Shown here piece by piece: positions 1-9,723 of a stretch of 64,000 nt of DNA; within the stretch, counting starts at the first letter, position 1, and every line of letters starts with the position of its first letter. The DNA comes from Bathynomus jamesi. Lineage: Eukaryota; Arthropoda; Malacostraca; Isopoda; Cirolanidae. The position numbers were made by a program, and so were the translations under genes. The notes under the pieces are model-generated. The model was not told the origin of the DNA. It did not search any database and worked only from the letters and a program-made list of their open reading frames with translations. The stretch covers positions 137,001-201,000 of the forward strand of contig JAJOZX010005785.1 of assembly GCA_023014485.1 (NCBI GenBank), read 5' to 3'.

Positions 1-431
1 TAAAGCTGAATATAAAGTTTAAATAAAACGTTAATAGAAAAAAACATGCGCAAGGATGGGTGGTTGGGAGGGCAGGGTGGAGCTCGACACGCAGCCACCT
101 CCTCGTGGTGAGTTCTGGATTATTTAGATCATTAATCAAAAGAACATTGATCTAAATAAACTAAGAGCTGCGTAATTCAGTAACTATTTTGGTAATTGGA
201 ACACTTAATATATAATAATAACAAGTAAGTTTCAGTTATTGTACTAATGCAGAATATAAGAAAATCATTATATTTCACTTTTTTCGACGGCTTTGTGGCA
301 CCTGAAGATATAATTTCGCAGGACTAATATTTATGCACAGTGATTATCTATAGCACCCACATATGTTCCGCACTAGCCATATTTGAATTTCGAAAAAACG
401 TTTAAAAACCTCATTTTCGATCCGCCCTACT
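1..431. other. AT-rich flank, no gene seen
   Basis: I see no coding pattern, SINE head or terminal repeat here. It may be the 5' untranslated part of the LINE that starts in the next interval, but nothing marks a 5' end. Confidence 0.4.
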
Positions 432-665
432 ATGCAAGATATGGGAGTTGCAAATACAGAAAAAAAATGCCGTTACCACCACCCTCAAAGGAACACAACG
501 AGTGAACAGGAAAAACGAACATCAAAGAAAAGTGCTAATTTTTTAAACGCAGCCAACACAATTCAACTGCTAAATACTATCCAGCAATTACAAAACCAGC
601 TGACAAATATAGGAATCCGAGAGTCGGACAAAAGGCACGCACAAAGGTACTTCATGCGTTATTGA
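432..665 (+). pseudogene. Possible end of LINE ORF1
   Basis: A 77-codon open frame rich in Lys, Asn and Gln precedes the endonuclease frame by about 60 bp. It has a short polar stretch (NTIQLLNTIQQLQNQL) that could be coiled coil. Position and composition fit the end of a LINE ORF1, but no diagnostic zinc knuckle or RRM is visible. It could be a chance frame. Confidence 0.35.
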
Positions 666-720
666 GAGAACAGATACGACAAAGATAAAAAGAGGTAAAT
701 TCTCGAAGGACCACAAGGCA

Positions 721-1136
721 ATGAAACCGGCACCCCGATTGAAAAACAAATCGGAACCACCTGTATGTGAAACCGAAAGAGAAAAAATAAAAATAATCCA
801 AGCCAACATTCAGGGCCTTAAATCAAACCATTCCACGAACAAATATTTATACCCGAAAGGACTCATGCAAGAAGCCGGAGCAGACTTTGCATGCCTCACG
901 GAAACTCCTCAAAAGGACTTCCAGGCGAACTGTGAAAATTGTCATTCCTGTGTTGACAAAAAATAAATACAAATTGACAAATATAACATCCTCCGAGCCG
1001 ACAGAACAGTGAGACGTAAAGGAAGATGTGCTATTTACACACGCGAAAGGCATATGGCAGAAATGACTATAAGTATCTCAAACAGCTACATAGAATGTGT
1101 AGCAGCAAAAGTTGAAAAAATAAATATGATACTAAT
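721..1136 (+). pseudogene. LINE ORF2 endonuclease, N-terminal half
   Basis: The frame opens with the IKIIQANIQGL segment typical of the first strand of the LINE apurinic/apyrimidinic endonuclease. It continues through a Glu-Thr (LTETP) position that normally holds the catalytic Glu. A stop at about 964-966 forces a frame change, after which the RRKGRCAIYT segment follows. The reading stops at the hAT insertion site. It encoded the nickase that starts target-primed reverse transcription. It cannot work now because the rest lies 20.7 kb away. Confidence 0.7.
1129..1136. repeat. hAT target-site duplication, left copy
   Basis: ATACTAAT directly precedes the TAGTGATGTAG terminus and recurs at 21,842-21,849 directly after the other terminus. 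Removing one copy with the element restores the LINE endonuclease frame. Confidence 0.9.
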
Positions 1137-1371
1137 TAGTGATGTAGGTCACATCCGCATCCGCGGAACATCCGCACATTTTCTCGCATCCGCATCCGCA
1201 CCCGCATCCGCACTTTGGACTGCGGATGTCGTGCGGATGTGGACCGTTGAGATAAAATGTCATTAATAAGCGGAAATTATCAAATTCTACTACATTAATA
1301 GAACTAGTTCATTGTGCGCAAAAGTGATGCAAGCGACAAGACGAGAGGCTGTTCTTGTATGAAGTTACTCT

Positions 1372-1470
1372 CTTGCAACCTACTTAGATCCACGTTACAA
1401 AGCTAAGTTATTTTCACCTAGTACATTAGAACGAGTTAAATCATCACTTGGCAAAGCAGTTGAAGAGCTT
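1372..1470 (+). pseudogene. hAT transposase fragment, left of Polinton
   Basis: The frame reads LATYLDPRYKAKLF followed by a Ser/Lys-rich linker up to the GAGCTT Polinton target. The (A/T)xxLDPRYK segment is a hallmark of ZBED/hAT transposases just before the C-terminal dimerisation domain. Everything upstream that should hold the BED finger and the first catalytic residues is absent. The frame continues exactly at 20,884 on the other side of the Polinton. Confidence 0.8.
1465..1470. repeat. Polinton target-site duplication, left copy
   Basis: GAGCTT at 1465-1470 is repeated at 20,878-20,883, directly outside both Polinton ends. One copy is enough to rejoin the hAT transposase frame (Glu-Glu-Leu into Gln-Ser-Leu). 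Confidence 0.92.
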
Positions 1471-1772
1471 AGTAGTATAGCCGCAAAAGGGGAGAGTGCA
1501 AGAATGTTGCAGGTTATTATGTAATGTTGCAAATGGGGGTTGCAAAGGGGGGTGGGGTTGTTGCAAAGGGGGATGGGGGTTGTTGCAAAGGGGGGTTGTT
1601 GCAAAGGGGGGTGGGGGGGACTTGGAGGCGGCGTTATCCCCCAAGAGAAAGAAGGAGGAGGAGAGAAAGGAGGAGAGGTGTTCACCTGGCAGGAGCCAAG
1701 TGCACATTAAGACTTCCAGCCGAGTTGGCGTTGTTTTATAGGCTCCTAATCAGCCAGAATCAGCCAGTTGGC
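1471..1772 (+). repeat. Polinton terminal inverted repeat, left
   Basis: This ~300-bp block is the inverted copy of 20,591-20,877. Both arms share the AGTAGTATAGCC terminus, a variable run of GTTGCAAAGGGGGG repeats, a purine-rich stretch and the sequence ending in GGCTCCTAATCAGCCA. The arms differ mainly in the number of G-rich units. These ends would be bound by the integrase and may act as the protein-primed replication origin. Confidence 0.88.
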
Positions 1773-1779
1773 TGAGCCA

Positions 1780-2097
1780 AGGTGAGAGAGACGCCTGAAG
1801 GAGAGAGAGAGAGACAGCTGAAGGAGAGAGAGCTGAAGAAGAGAGAGATGCCTGTAGGAGGGAGAGACGCCTGAAGGAGAGAGGATAGGTACACATGCAG
1901 GAGGTACACATGCTGGAGGTACACACACATACGCACACATGCAGGAGTACACATGCAGTAGGTACACATGCTGGAGGTACACACATACGCACACATGCAG
2001 GAGTACACATGCTGGATGTACACATGCAGTACACATGCTGGAGGCAAACATGCAGGAGAGAGAGAGAGATACACCTGAAGGAGGAAGATACATGCAG

Positions 2098-2129
<32 letters not shown>

Positions 2130-2170
2130 AAGGAGGGAGAGAGACACCTGAAGGACAGAGTGGAGTTCTC
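1780..2170 (+). repeat. Minisatellites inside the left Polinton end
   Basis: Three simple families follow one another: GAGAGA blocks alternating with ACGCCTGAAG (1780-1890), ACACATGCAGGAGGT-type units (1893-2060), and more GAGAGA with ACACCTGAAGG (2055-2165). The translations look like long open frames on both strands, but they are periodic and carry no protein signal. Confidence 0.85.
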
Positions 2171-3286
2171 CCCCAATTTATTTTCGTTTCCCTAACCTAA
2201 GAGGCCACTAAGGGGTTTACCAAAGGGCCAGAAATAGAAGGAGCAGAGCTCCTTACTCGGCCGGAGCCGAGGGGGGAATGGTTCTTCACCAGCTTTGCGA
2301 TCTTTTATAATCCTCTATTCTGGCTGAGTTGCCAGATAGCGCAAGGTATTCCAGATAGCGCCATGTGTCCCATTAATCGTGTAACACATATATGACGGTT
2401 GTTATTCCAAATGTACTTGTATATATAATAAACTAATGAACCATATAAAATACCACAATATATATTTATATGGTTATTCAAGATTCAACCGTATAAAATA
2501 ACACAAGCGCCTCTTTCATTACATTTTAATAGAATTAACAAAGTTACCCTATTTCGTTAGACAGAAAACGAATTTTTATAAGGGTTACCCAGCGAATTAT
2601 GAGAGCATCACCGAATTAAAACTTTTATGGGTAACTACATATATCGACATAAGCTTATTATTGTAACGTTTGCTCCCAATATAAATTTTCCTAAATAACA
2701 GTAAAACCAATTAATTTAATTATGAAACTTCATTTAAATAATTTACGATACAATTCCACCAAACGAGATGAAAACTTATGAAACATATAGCCTCATTCCT
2801 GCGACGAAAAAATGAAAAAATGACGAAAAATAAAGAAATTATTCATTTGGAATTGCCCAAGCCACTATAGCGGGGTCGGACGGAGAATATCTGTTCTTTT
2901 AAACATCTTATTTCTGTCCAAAAGTTACCCAAAACATAATCCGATAGTGTATAACGTTGCAGTACTCGCTTGAAGAAAGGAGAGGTTGCAAACTCTACTT
3001 GAATAAATGTAATTACCTAAACTGCACGCTAGGGTGTTTCATAAATTAAAAGTTTGGAAAAATTTTAATCCACATGGATCCCCTTGTTCCATTTGCTGAG
3101 GAGACTGATAAACCGAAGTATTAATTCAATAGTTTAAAGTTTACGGGTCCCCAGTTTGATGCTCTGGCAGATCATAAACGGAAAAAATTAAACAAAAATC
3201 TGTCAATGAATTTTTATTCAACAAACGAGTACCATTTCACTACACATTTTCACAAAGATACAAAAAACATAACCACTTCTTGCGAA
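2171..3286. repeat. Non-coding left arm of the Polinton, with dispersed-repeat remnants
   Basis: No gene is visible. At 2318-2366 there is GAGTTGCCAGATAGCGC-type sequence, the complement of the subterminal repeats at 20,215-20,440, so subterminal homology extends beyond the main inverted repeats. Sequence at 2525-2640 is a diverged direct copy of 4940-5050 (shared GTTAGACAGAAA and TTTTTATAAGGG words). AAAACATAATCCGATAG at 2932 recurs at 5294, so a repeat family has inserted more than once. Confidence 0.5.
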
Positions 3287-4109
3287 TCATTTGTCCATGA
3301 AATCCTTCTTGGTTTTATTCGGGTATTTCGCCATATGCTGCATCACAGTTTTGAGCAAATACTGCTTCTGCTCTTCGTTCTTCGTCAGAGAACAGTTGAA
3401 CTCTTTGGTGAGCCGATCGGAGGTAGTCGTCACATCCTGTGAGATCAGATTCCTGCGTCGCTTCTTGGTATTTCCCTTGGAGGAGGATGGAAAAACTTCC
3501 ACGGTTGGGTCAACGACATCTGAGTCAGTCTCTGACGAAGTTGAAATCACTAAAGCCCCCGTATCTTCTGCAGCTCCTTGTTCCTTCCTGGCCTTCTCCT
3601 GTTGTTCCTTAATCTTGTCCAGCCTCTTCCTTTTCCTAATCTCCTTATAGTGAAGCTTCATGTCAACAGGGCCCATGCTGCAGGAATTTGGATCTTCACG
3701 CTGCATGTCGAGAAAGTGGATGTCCTCCTGATTCTTCATCATTTCCTTAGCCTGTGAATGAGCAATGTCCATGATCTCCTTCGCTATTGCCTCCTTGAAC
3801 ATCGCCTCCTTCACTCGGAAGGACTGCTATATGTGACTTGTGCTTCACAAGCCGGTCGTATTCCTTGAGAAGGGATTCCATCTTCCTCATGGCCGAATCT
3901 CGACGCATCATGGGGATTCTCGCTCTCTCCCAAAATATGAGACAGGCATCCAGGCACAGGTTCAGGCATTTAGTACGTCCAAATTTTTGCTCCTTTTGGT
4001 GGTAAAAGTACTTTTTGAGTACTTGCAACTGAGTTGGAAGGCCACTTGAGGTGATGTTCGCATCCGTCTGGCCAATAAGAAACACTTCTGTTTTCGCTCT
4101 GGTAGACAC
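3287..4109 (-). pseudogene. Multicopy invertebrate repeat gene, last exon, one frameshift
   Basis: Two overlapping minus-strand frames form one protein interrupted near 3815. The N-terminal part contains TEVFLIGQTDANI, a LPTQLQVLKKYFY segment and an FWERARIPMMRRD segment. The C-terminal part has a Lys/Glu-rich helical stretch (about residues 130-190 of the joined reading) and a basic tail. I recall this arrangement from many uncharacterised, repetitive ORFs in arthropod, cnidarian and mollusc genomes, but I know of no assigned function. A good splice acceptor (cttttccag) lies just before 4109, so an upstream exon existed; here the intron runs into a SINE. It is probably cargo of a DNA transposon inserted in the Polinton, not a Polinton gene. 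Confidence 0.5.
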
Positions 4110-4177
4110 CTGGAAAAGAAAACAAACTAAATAATTCCACAGAAATAATTTCACATCGTAATTAATTTCATTAATTA

Positions 4178-4371
4178 AATAAAGAAAAGCAGTAACTGGG
4201 ACTCGAACCAGTGTCATAGCCGTTTGGCGGCATCGTTCAAGTCGGCGTACACAGCACGCTATCCACTACACCATCTAGGGAGTGGATAGCGTGCTGTGTA
4301 CGCCGACTTGAGCGATGCCGCCAAACGGCTATGACACTGGTTCGAGTCCCAGTTACTGCTTTTCTTTATTT
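4178..4371. repeat. Head-to-head palindrome of two tRNA-derived SINE heads
   Basis: Two ~90-bp arms (4178-4267 and 4281-4371) are almost perfect complements around a short centre. Each arm carries a tRNA-like A box (TGGTGTAGTGGATAGCG, inward) and B box (GGTTCGAGTCCCA), followed outward by TACTGCTTTTCTTTATTT. On the plus strand the right arm reads as a Pol III promoter; the left arm reads the same way on minus. A functional tRNA is unlikely because the cloverleaf is incomplete. Confidence 0.75.
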
Positions 4372-5189
4372 ATAAAACTGATACGTGTACACTACGTTCT
4401 CTTTGACAATTCATTAATTAAATAAATTTCAATACCGCAGTAAAATTACATTAATTAGTATCATAAATAATTACCAGCTTAGTTGTCCAATATGCAACAG
4501 ACTAATTAATTTCTGTAATATTAATAATAAATATCACTACCACAGTAAAATGACAGAAATTAAATAATAATAAATTTCAATACCACAGTAAAATGAAATA
4601 ATTAGTAGCATATATAATTACCTCCATAGTTGTCCAATAGGCTATACAACACGAACCGCTCAAGTGACGAAGAAAACCGTCTTCACTGCAGGCAGGCGAG
4701 AAATGAACTGACAAAAAGTCGTCAAAGTTGGGGACCTCTAAATGCAGCGCGATCTGGCTCAAACTTGCACAAACGTGTTTTCTTGTTCTTTAGAATACGG
4801 AGAAACGTGTGGATTAAAACTCCAAGCTCATTTTTATTTTACCCTATAGGTATGAAACCCTACTGCACGCGAAGGAGTTTAAATAGATCCAGCAAATAAA
4901 GCCTTTGAACAATGATTTCATGTTTCAGAAAGATTTACGCGTTAATAGAATTAGTAAAGTTACCCAATAAATAAATCGTTAGACAGAAATGATTTTTATA
5001 AGGGATACCCAACTAATTATGCACCAATCATAAATAATAGCAAACGTGAATAAAGAGTTCCAATTTCATGTGAATGAGATAACTAAAATTTTAGTTATTG
5101 TATTATCATAAGACTACATCAATATTTACTATAAATACGAGTATATTTAATATTCTTCATTAACAAAAGCTTTAAAAACAGATCTCTAA

Positions 5190-5292
5190 AATATTTCCAA
5201 CTTTCTTCGTTTCTTTAAATTTCGTTTTTCAATTCCCTGCGAAGAAAATTGAAAAACGAAATTTAAAGAAACGAAGAAAGTTGGAAATATCC
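5190..5292. repeat. Perfect inverted repeat (fold-back)
   Basis: AAATATTTCCAACTTTCTTC at about 5190 is repeated in complement at about 5272-5290. The arms of roughly 45 bp are separated by CCCTGCGAAG. It looks like a fold-back MITE or hairpin remnant next to the direct-repeat family also seen near 2525-2950. Confidence 0.75.
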
Positions 5293-5442
5293 AAAACATA
5301 ATCCGATAGAGGAAAGGATTTCCGAGAATCTGCCCAACTCGGTCGGCCTTATTTTACCTTTCTACGAGTCAAATCAAGCAAAACCTCGCCTCACTCCTTG
5401 TTTCAGCATTCATTCATTTCACGTTTTATTGTGAATTTCATC

Positions 5443-5444
<2 letters not shown>

Positions 5445-5484
<40 letters not shown>
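5445..5484. repeat. (TA)n microsatellite
   Basis: About 20 TA units immediately before the SINE-derived block that follows. Confidence 0.95.
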
Positions 5485-5485
<1 letters not shown>

Positions 5486-5488
5486 CTT

Positions 5489-6003
5489 TGGATAACCTTT
5501 GGTTAGCTTCCGCCCGAATGTGTCATTCTGACGAAGGTCAAGCTTTCTACTCCACCTTAGACCTACAGTTTGAACCATCAACAGTCCCGCGTCTTAACCA
5601 CTAGGACACGTAGGGTGCCCATTTATCTGCCAACCACTTTATTTTATTATGTGTAATGACCGCCTTAGACCTACAGTTTGAACCATCAACAGCCCCAGCG
5701 TCTTAACCACTAGGACACGTAGGGCACCCATTTATCTGCCAACCACTTTATTTTATTATGTTTAATGACCACCTTAGACCTACAGTTTCAACCATCAACA
5801 GCCCCAGCGTCTTAACCACTAGGACACATAGGGTGCCCATTTATCTGCCAGCCACTTTCTTTTATTATGTGTAATGACCACCTTAGACCTACAGTTTGAA
5901 CCATCAACAGCCCCGCGTCTTAACCACTAGGACACGTAGGGTGCCCATTTATCTGCCAACCACTTTATTTTATTATGTGTAATGACCACCTTAGACCTAC
6001 AGT
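5489..6003 (-). repeat. SINE-derived ~109-bp satellite
   Basis: The block starts as a minus-strand copy of the SINE at 40,150-40,310 (shared GACGAAGGTCAAGCTTT and CCACCTTAGAC). It then repeats a unit containing CCTTAGACCTACAGTTT, TCTTAACCACTAGGACACGT and CCCATTTATCTGCC. Unit starts at 5555, 5663, 5772, 5881 and 5989 give a period of 108-109 bp. The unit spans the A-box half of the tRNA-like region, while the B-box half seen in the 40-kb copy is missing. Confidence 0.8.
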
Positions 6004-6318
6004 TTAACGTTGAAACCGAATGTTATTTTTAAAATATAATTATGATAGATTTCTTTATACCCTCTCGATTACATTAGTGACTAATGATGCGGGAAATTGA
6101 GTAAATTGAAATATTATTTTCTCGAAAACTATGGGTGACAGAAAACTTCTGAAACCATATTTGGATTCAATATCAAAAGTTCTATACGAATCACCAAATA
6201 ATTTTCAAAGGAGAATAAGAGCATTAATTCTATTAGTGAAAATATAAAGATGCAATTACGTCCGTACCCGTTATAGCGGAATGGTACACGTCATAGCTCC
6301 ACCCAGCTACATCGGCAG
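6004..6318. other. Non-coding spacer upstream of the early promoter
   Basis: AT-rich sequence with no open frame or repeat that I can identify. It lies between the SINE satellite and the promoter elements at 6319. Confidence 0.4.
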
Positions 6319-6377
6319 CCAATCACGACGGACATCTGGTCTTTTGGGCGGAGCTTGGCGAATGTGCATATAAAAGG
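6319..6377 (+). promoter_or_regulatory. Pol II-type promoter of the left Polinton transcription unit
   Basis: A CCAAT box (6319-6323), a GC element GGGCGGAGCTT (6346-6356) and TATAAAAGG (6369-6377) are spaced as in a compact eukaryotic or viral promoter. A TTTTCAGTT initiator-like word follows at 6384-6392, closer than usual, so the start site may lie a little downstream. The first good ATG (CCACCATGG, 6441) begins the small exon below. The complement of the 11-bp GC element recurs at 17,691 near the other plus-strand genes. Confidence 0.65.
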
Positions 6378-6431
6378 GGATATTTTCAGTTGGGAGTAAC
6401 AGTAGCTATTTTCGCATCAGTGAATAATCAT

Positions 6432-7349
6432 TCCTCCACCATGGACCTGTACGTCTCCCCAGACTTGTATGAAGAACGTGATACTGCAGCATTAACCACA
6501 ATTAGTCTTTTCAATGCGGCTGATTGTGGCGAACTATTTTCAACGCAGACCGTAGAAGATATTTGCAGTGACGCTCCTTACAACCCGACGCAAGGGACTA
6601 CCATAGAAATGTAAGTGTCCATAATTCGATTTTATATATATACGGAGAGTTGTAGTATTTCGTCAAATAGATACTAGTCAAAAATGTCAATCAATGTTAT
6701 TTCCCCATCATGCTAAAATCGAAATTGGTAATCGAATCAAAGATATCTTCACATAATGGAGATCTGTCTGTCTGTATACTCTGTATATGTTTTCATTATT
6801 CCTTTAAGGTCCGATGAGGATTTGACACGAGTTATACAATCTTTTGAAGGGAATATGGATGATATACTGATCAGTCAGCAGTGTCACACATCCTCCACCA
6901 TGGACCTGTACGTCTCCCCAGACTTGTATGAAGAACGTGATACTGCAGCATTAACCACAATTAGTCTTTTCAATGCGGCTGATTGTGGTGAACTATTTTC
7001 AACGCAGACGTAGAAGATATTGCAGTGACGCTCCTTACAACCCGACGCAAGGGACTACCATAGAAATGTAAGTGTCCATAATTCGATTTTATATATACGG
7101 AGAGTTGTAGTATCTCGTCAAATAGATACTCGCCAAAAATGTCAATCAATGTTATTTCCCCATTATGCTAAAATCGAAATTTTTATGGCGTTCACTCCTC
7201 GAACCAAAGATATCTTCACATAATGGGGATCTGTCTGTCTGTATACTCTGTATATGTTTTCATTATTCCTTTAAGGTCGATGAGGATTTGACACGAGTTA
7301 TACAATCTTTTGAAGGGAATACGGAGGGTATACTAATCAGTCAACAATG
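6432..7349 (+). repeat. Tandem duplication of a 459-bp exon-intron-exon unit
   Basis: Unit 1 (6432-6890) and unit 2 (6891-7349) each hold the first exon, donor, short intron, acceptor and start of the second exon. Unit 2 has lost single bases in CC, TTT and CC runs (near 7010, 7020 and 7278), which breaks its exon frames. The second exon of unit 1 runs straight into the first exon of unit 2 and lacks a donor. Only unit 2 keeps the donor GTAAGT at 7359. Confidence 0.85.
6441..6610 (+). CDS. First coding exon of a putative spliced Polinton early gene
   Basis: The frame starts at a strong Kozak ATG (6441) and ends at a consensus donor GTAAGTG (6611), leaving two bases of a codon. It gives a 56-residue acidic, Cys-containing segment beginning MDLYVSPDLYEERD, with no known motif. 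A polypyrimidine acceptor (TTCCTTTAAG) precedes an exon starting at 6809 that supplies the missing base and continues SDEDLTRVIQSFEGN in frame. Downstream, the same phase is kept to a donor at 7359 and to an acceptor at 13,395 ahead of polymerase B. The exon structure is inferred from signals and phase only. Confidence 0.55.
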
Positions 7350-7358
7350 TCAAATAAT
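7276..7358 (+). CDS. Putative second exon of the spliced early gene (unit 2 copy)
   Basis: It is bounded by a TTCCTTTAAG acceptor and a GTAAGTG donor. It encodes an acidic segment (DEDLTRVIQSFEGN, then ISQQC) and ends two bases into a codon, matching the one-base phase of the acceptor at 13,395. The unit 1 copy has one extra base at the start that keeps the frame, so this copy is damaged or mis-sequenced. Confidence 0.45.
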
Positions 7359-7538
7359 GTAAGTGTTTTTCGATCTTTTTGGGATAAGAAGACACAATAT
7401 ATTTTCATAAATTTATTAAATGAAAGAAATCTGTACAATAAACGAATATACCGTTACAAATATACGAACAAAAACATTATAATATACAACGAGTACGTAC
7501 AATTGGAAAACGGTTTTTTATCTGTCTGCATACCATTT

Positions 7539-7955
7539 CATCGTTTCGGGTGAGTGTGACACGGGTCAAATAAATTTAAAAAATTTATAAATTCTTTATC
7601 ATTTGACATATGCATGAGAAATGAGCCACAGTACATTCCGCAAACATTAGTAAAATATCCCTGCATACGAAATGGGTTCCATACAACTTCGGGAATATGT
7701 AACTGAGCGAGAAATTTTACAATAATAGGGTCACTCCAGGGTTGAGTACCGAGTGAATCAAATAGTACAGGCGCTGTCTATTTTTAAAATAGACAGCGAT
7801 CCAGTGAATCCCTTCATTACCGATGATGTCTGTGTTCACAATAAGACTACCGCATTCTCGCGTACTTGGCAAACTCAATGTTTCATTCTTCGCACACCGA
7901 TAAATTTGGAACGTGTGACTCGCTCCATTACTTTCTGAAGTGTATTAGCATCCAT
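7539..7955 (-). pseudogene. Adenain/Ulp1-like maturation protease
   Basis: In minus-strand order the frames show HWIAVYF (catalytic His), FDSLG (Asp), an MQG Gln and CGMYCGSFLMHM (nucleophile Cys). This is the order and spacing of adenovirus protease and of the Polinton protease, about 139 codons. It would cleave capsid and core precursors inside the virion. The ATG lies directly next to the major-capsid stop (7956-7958). The reading changes frame near 7885 and near 7765, so the copy is broken as assembled. Assignment rests on all four active-site blocks. Confidence 0.85.
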
Positions 7956-9256
7956 TTAAAAGTCAGTGATAACGCTTCTAAATCTATCTACTTCTATTAG
8001 GGCTTGCGATTCGAGATATACTAGTACACTAATAGGAGCGTCTATAGGCTTGGCGAATTCCAGCCGCACTGAGATGTTACCGCTCTGCTGTGGTGTTAAA
8101 TGGGTATTTACGCTAGCAGATAAGTCAGGTGTAATGTCAAACGGATAAAGGTTAAATTGATCAATGAATTCTTCCTGCGTTACCCCATTACCAAGCTCAT
8201 CACAATCACCTGCAATATGGGTCAGATTACTATAGGCTCTGGCACAAAGAGGTAACACAGCGTCTGATGAATAGTCCGTACCCATTGTTCCACCCAAAGC
8301 AGTGCCATTAACGTATAGAGTTATATTTTTAAGTCCGAAATTCTCGAATTTAAAGGCACTCTTTTTATATTTCCATTCACCGAAGCGTGGTCCTGCATGC
8401 CGATTAATATCCTTTTAGGAAGATTTCCCAGGGCAATGTTTTCTATCTGCTTCGATGCCAACCCTGCAGGAACCGTATATAGTTTGATCTGCACTCTGTT
8501 AATAGGATATTTCACTGTAGCGTTTAGTAAATTTTTCTCAATTTCTAGTTGTTTTGGTGAACTTAATTTCACTCGCCGTACGCGGAGGTATGTGTCCATA
8601 ATGTGAACCACAACGGACTTTGCGCCCTCTTCTTGATTCGCATCCAGATTTAAGCAGATCTCAGGACTCGTGCGGGTGAGCTTTATTTTCATATCCACCC
8701 CGTTCACAAGCAACTTCTCCTGGAAAGTGAAATCTGTGTGCAACCGTCCAAAACACTCGTATATTTTCTTTTTAGAATTTTTAAATTTGTCCTTTATACT
8801 ATTTTCATCTTTAGTTTGATAATATCCCTCCGCACTTAAAAAGGTAGCCTTCGCTTCTTTGGAAAAGTTGAGGACATTTTCCAAATAGGCTCGTAGATGA
8901 TAGTACCCCGTGCCTGCCGATATGTTGGTCTGATTTAAATATACGTCACACTGGTTGAATATGGCGTGCAGAAAGTTTGTTTCAGGGTATACAGCATATT
9001 TGTCATCGCAGGCCATTCCATCAGAATGGGCTATACGTAGCTTAGCGTACATGTGCACGCAGCTTGGATCAAAAAAGTAAGGACCTGAGCTGGGTATCAC
9101 GAATTCTATAGGTGCACTCGGGGAACTAATTGTGTTTAAAGGGTTAATTGTAATAAAGTCACTGTGCTCAATAGAAACTTGGGTTGGCGGGAGCTCAAAA
9201 AAGGACAGCTCCGATTTACAGCATTGGGAACTACATGGGTGGATGAAGCGTGCCAT
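7956..9256 (-). pseudogene. Major capsid protein (hexon-like, double jelly roll)
   Basis: The best start is ATG at 9256 (MARFIHPCSSQCCKSELSFF), which matches where Polinton capsid proteins begin; a longer frame from 9307 is also open. The KSEL...PPTQVSIE N-terminus, the LGNLPKRILIGMQDHASVNG block about 310 residues in, and the C-terminal DLTPDL...IEVDR segment are characteristic of the Polinton family often labelled F54H12.2-like. The product would form the hexameric capsomers. A single frame change near 8340 divides it into a 311-residue N-part and a C-terminal part. Total length (~430 residues) is normal for the family. Confidence 0.9.
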
Positions 9257-9330
9257 GGCGAAATAGTGACTCCTCTCTCGACAAGTGGTAAACAAACTAT
9301 GATTCATGAGATCAATATCCTTAGCTTATA

Positions 9331-9723
9331 TCAGTCAAAAAAGTGGTCAACCATAGGTTTCATTCGCTTACAGCATTTCTCTTTTGATAGCCTTTTACGT
9401 TTAATACCACGTGACCCCTTCTTCTTCTTCCGGGGAGCCCTCCTCTTCTTCTTCCCGCCACCACGCATTTTTCTCTTTGCATCTTTGATGATTTCGTTCC
9501 GTGCACGCTTTAAATGTTTTTTTAGAGCTTCTTTAGGTTTAGCCCCGGCCAATATGTCTTCTGCAGTGTTAAGGCCTGATTGTAGCGCTTTCCTTCCAAG
9601 GTATCTGGCACCCCTCTTCAGCAAAGGAACAGCCGTACGTAGTATGGATGAAAAAATGGATCCAAGTCCACTACCGCGCTGGTATCGCATCCCTCGATAG
9701 ACGGTGAAAGGCTTTCTATCCAT
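9331..9723 (-). CDS. pX-like basic core/minor capsid protein
   Basis: An intact 130-residue frame. The N-terminal half has RGSGLGSIFSSILRTAVPLL followed by a Gly/Ala helix (ARYLGRKALQSGLNTAEDIL), and the C-terminal half is extremely Arg/Lys rich (GGGKKKRRAPRKKKK). This resembles the adenovirus pX/pVI-type proteins found in adintoviruses, which coat DNA or line the capsid after protease cleavage. Its ATG overlaps the penton stop by one base (TAATG). It is one of the few unbroken frames in the element. Confidence 0.8.
   Translation of the reverse strand: MDRKPFTVYRGMRYQRGSGLGSIFSSILRTAVPLLKRGARYLGRKALQSGLNTAEDILAGAKPKEALKKHLKRARNEIIKDAKRKMRGGGKKKRRAPRKKKKGSRGIKRKRLSKEKCCKRMKPMVDHFFD

Noticed and set aside
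1746..2200. Several long open frames on both strands (Ser/Leu/Cys/His-rich)
   Set aside because: They are translations of GA and ACACATGCAGG minisatellites and have periodic composition with no domain.
3206..3650. Plus-strand frames opposite the 3287-4109 gene
   Set aside because: They are antisense shadows of the better-supported minus-strand protein.
9164..9700. 178-codon plus-strand frame over the pX-like gene
   Set aside because: Antisense of the Arg/Lys-rich gene, giving an artificial Phe/Leu-rich product; the minus strand fits the Polinton family.
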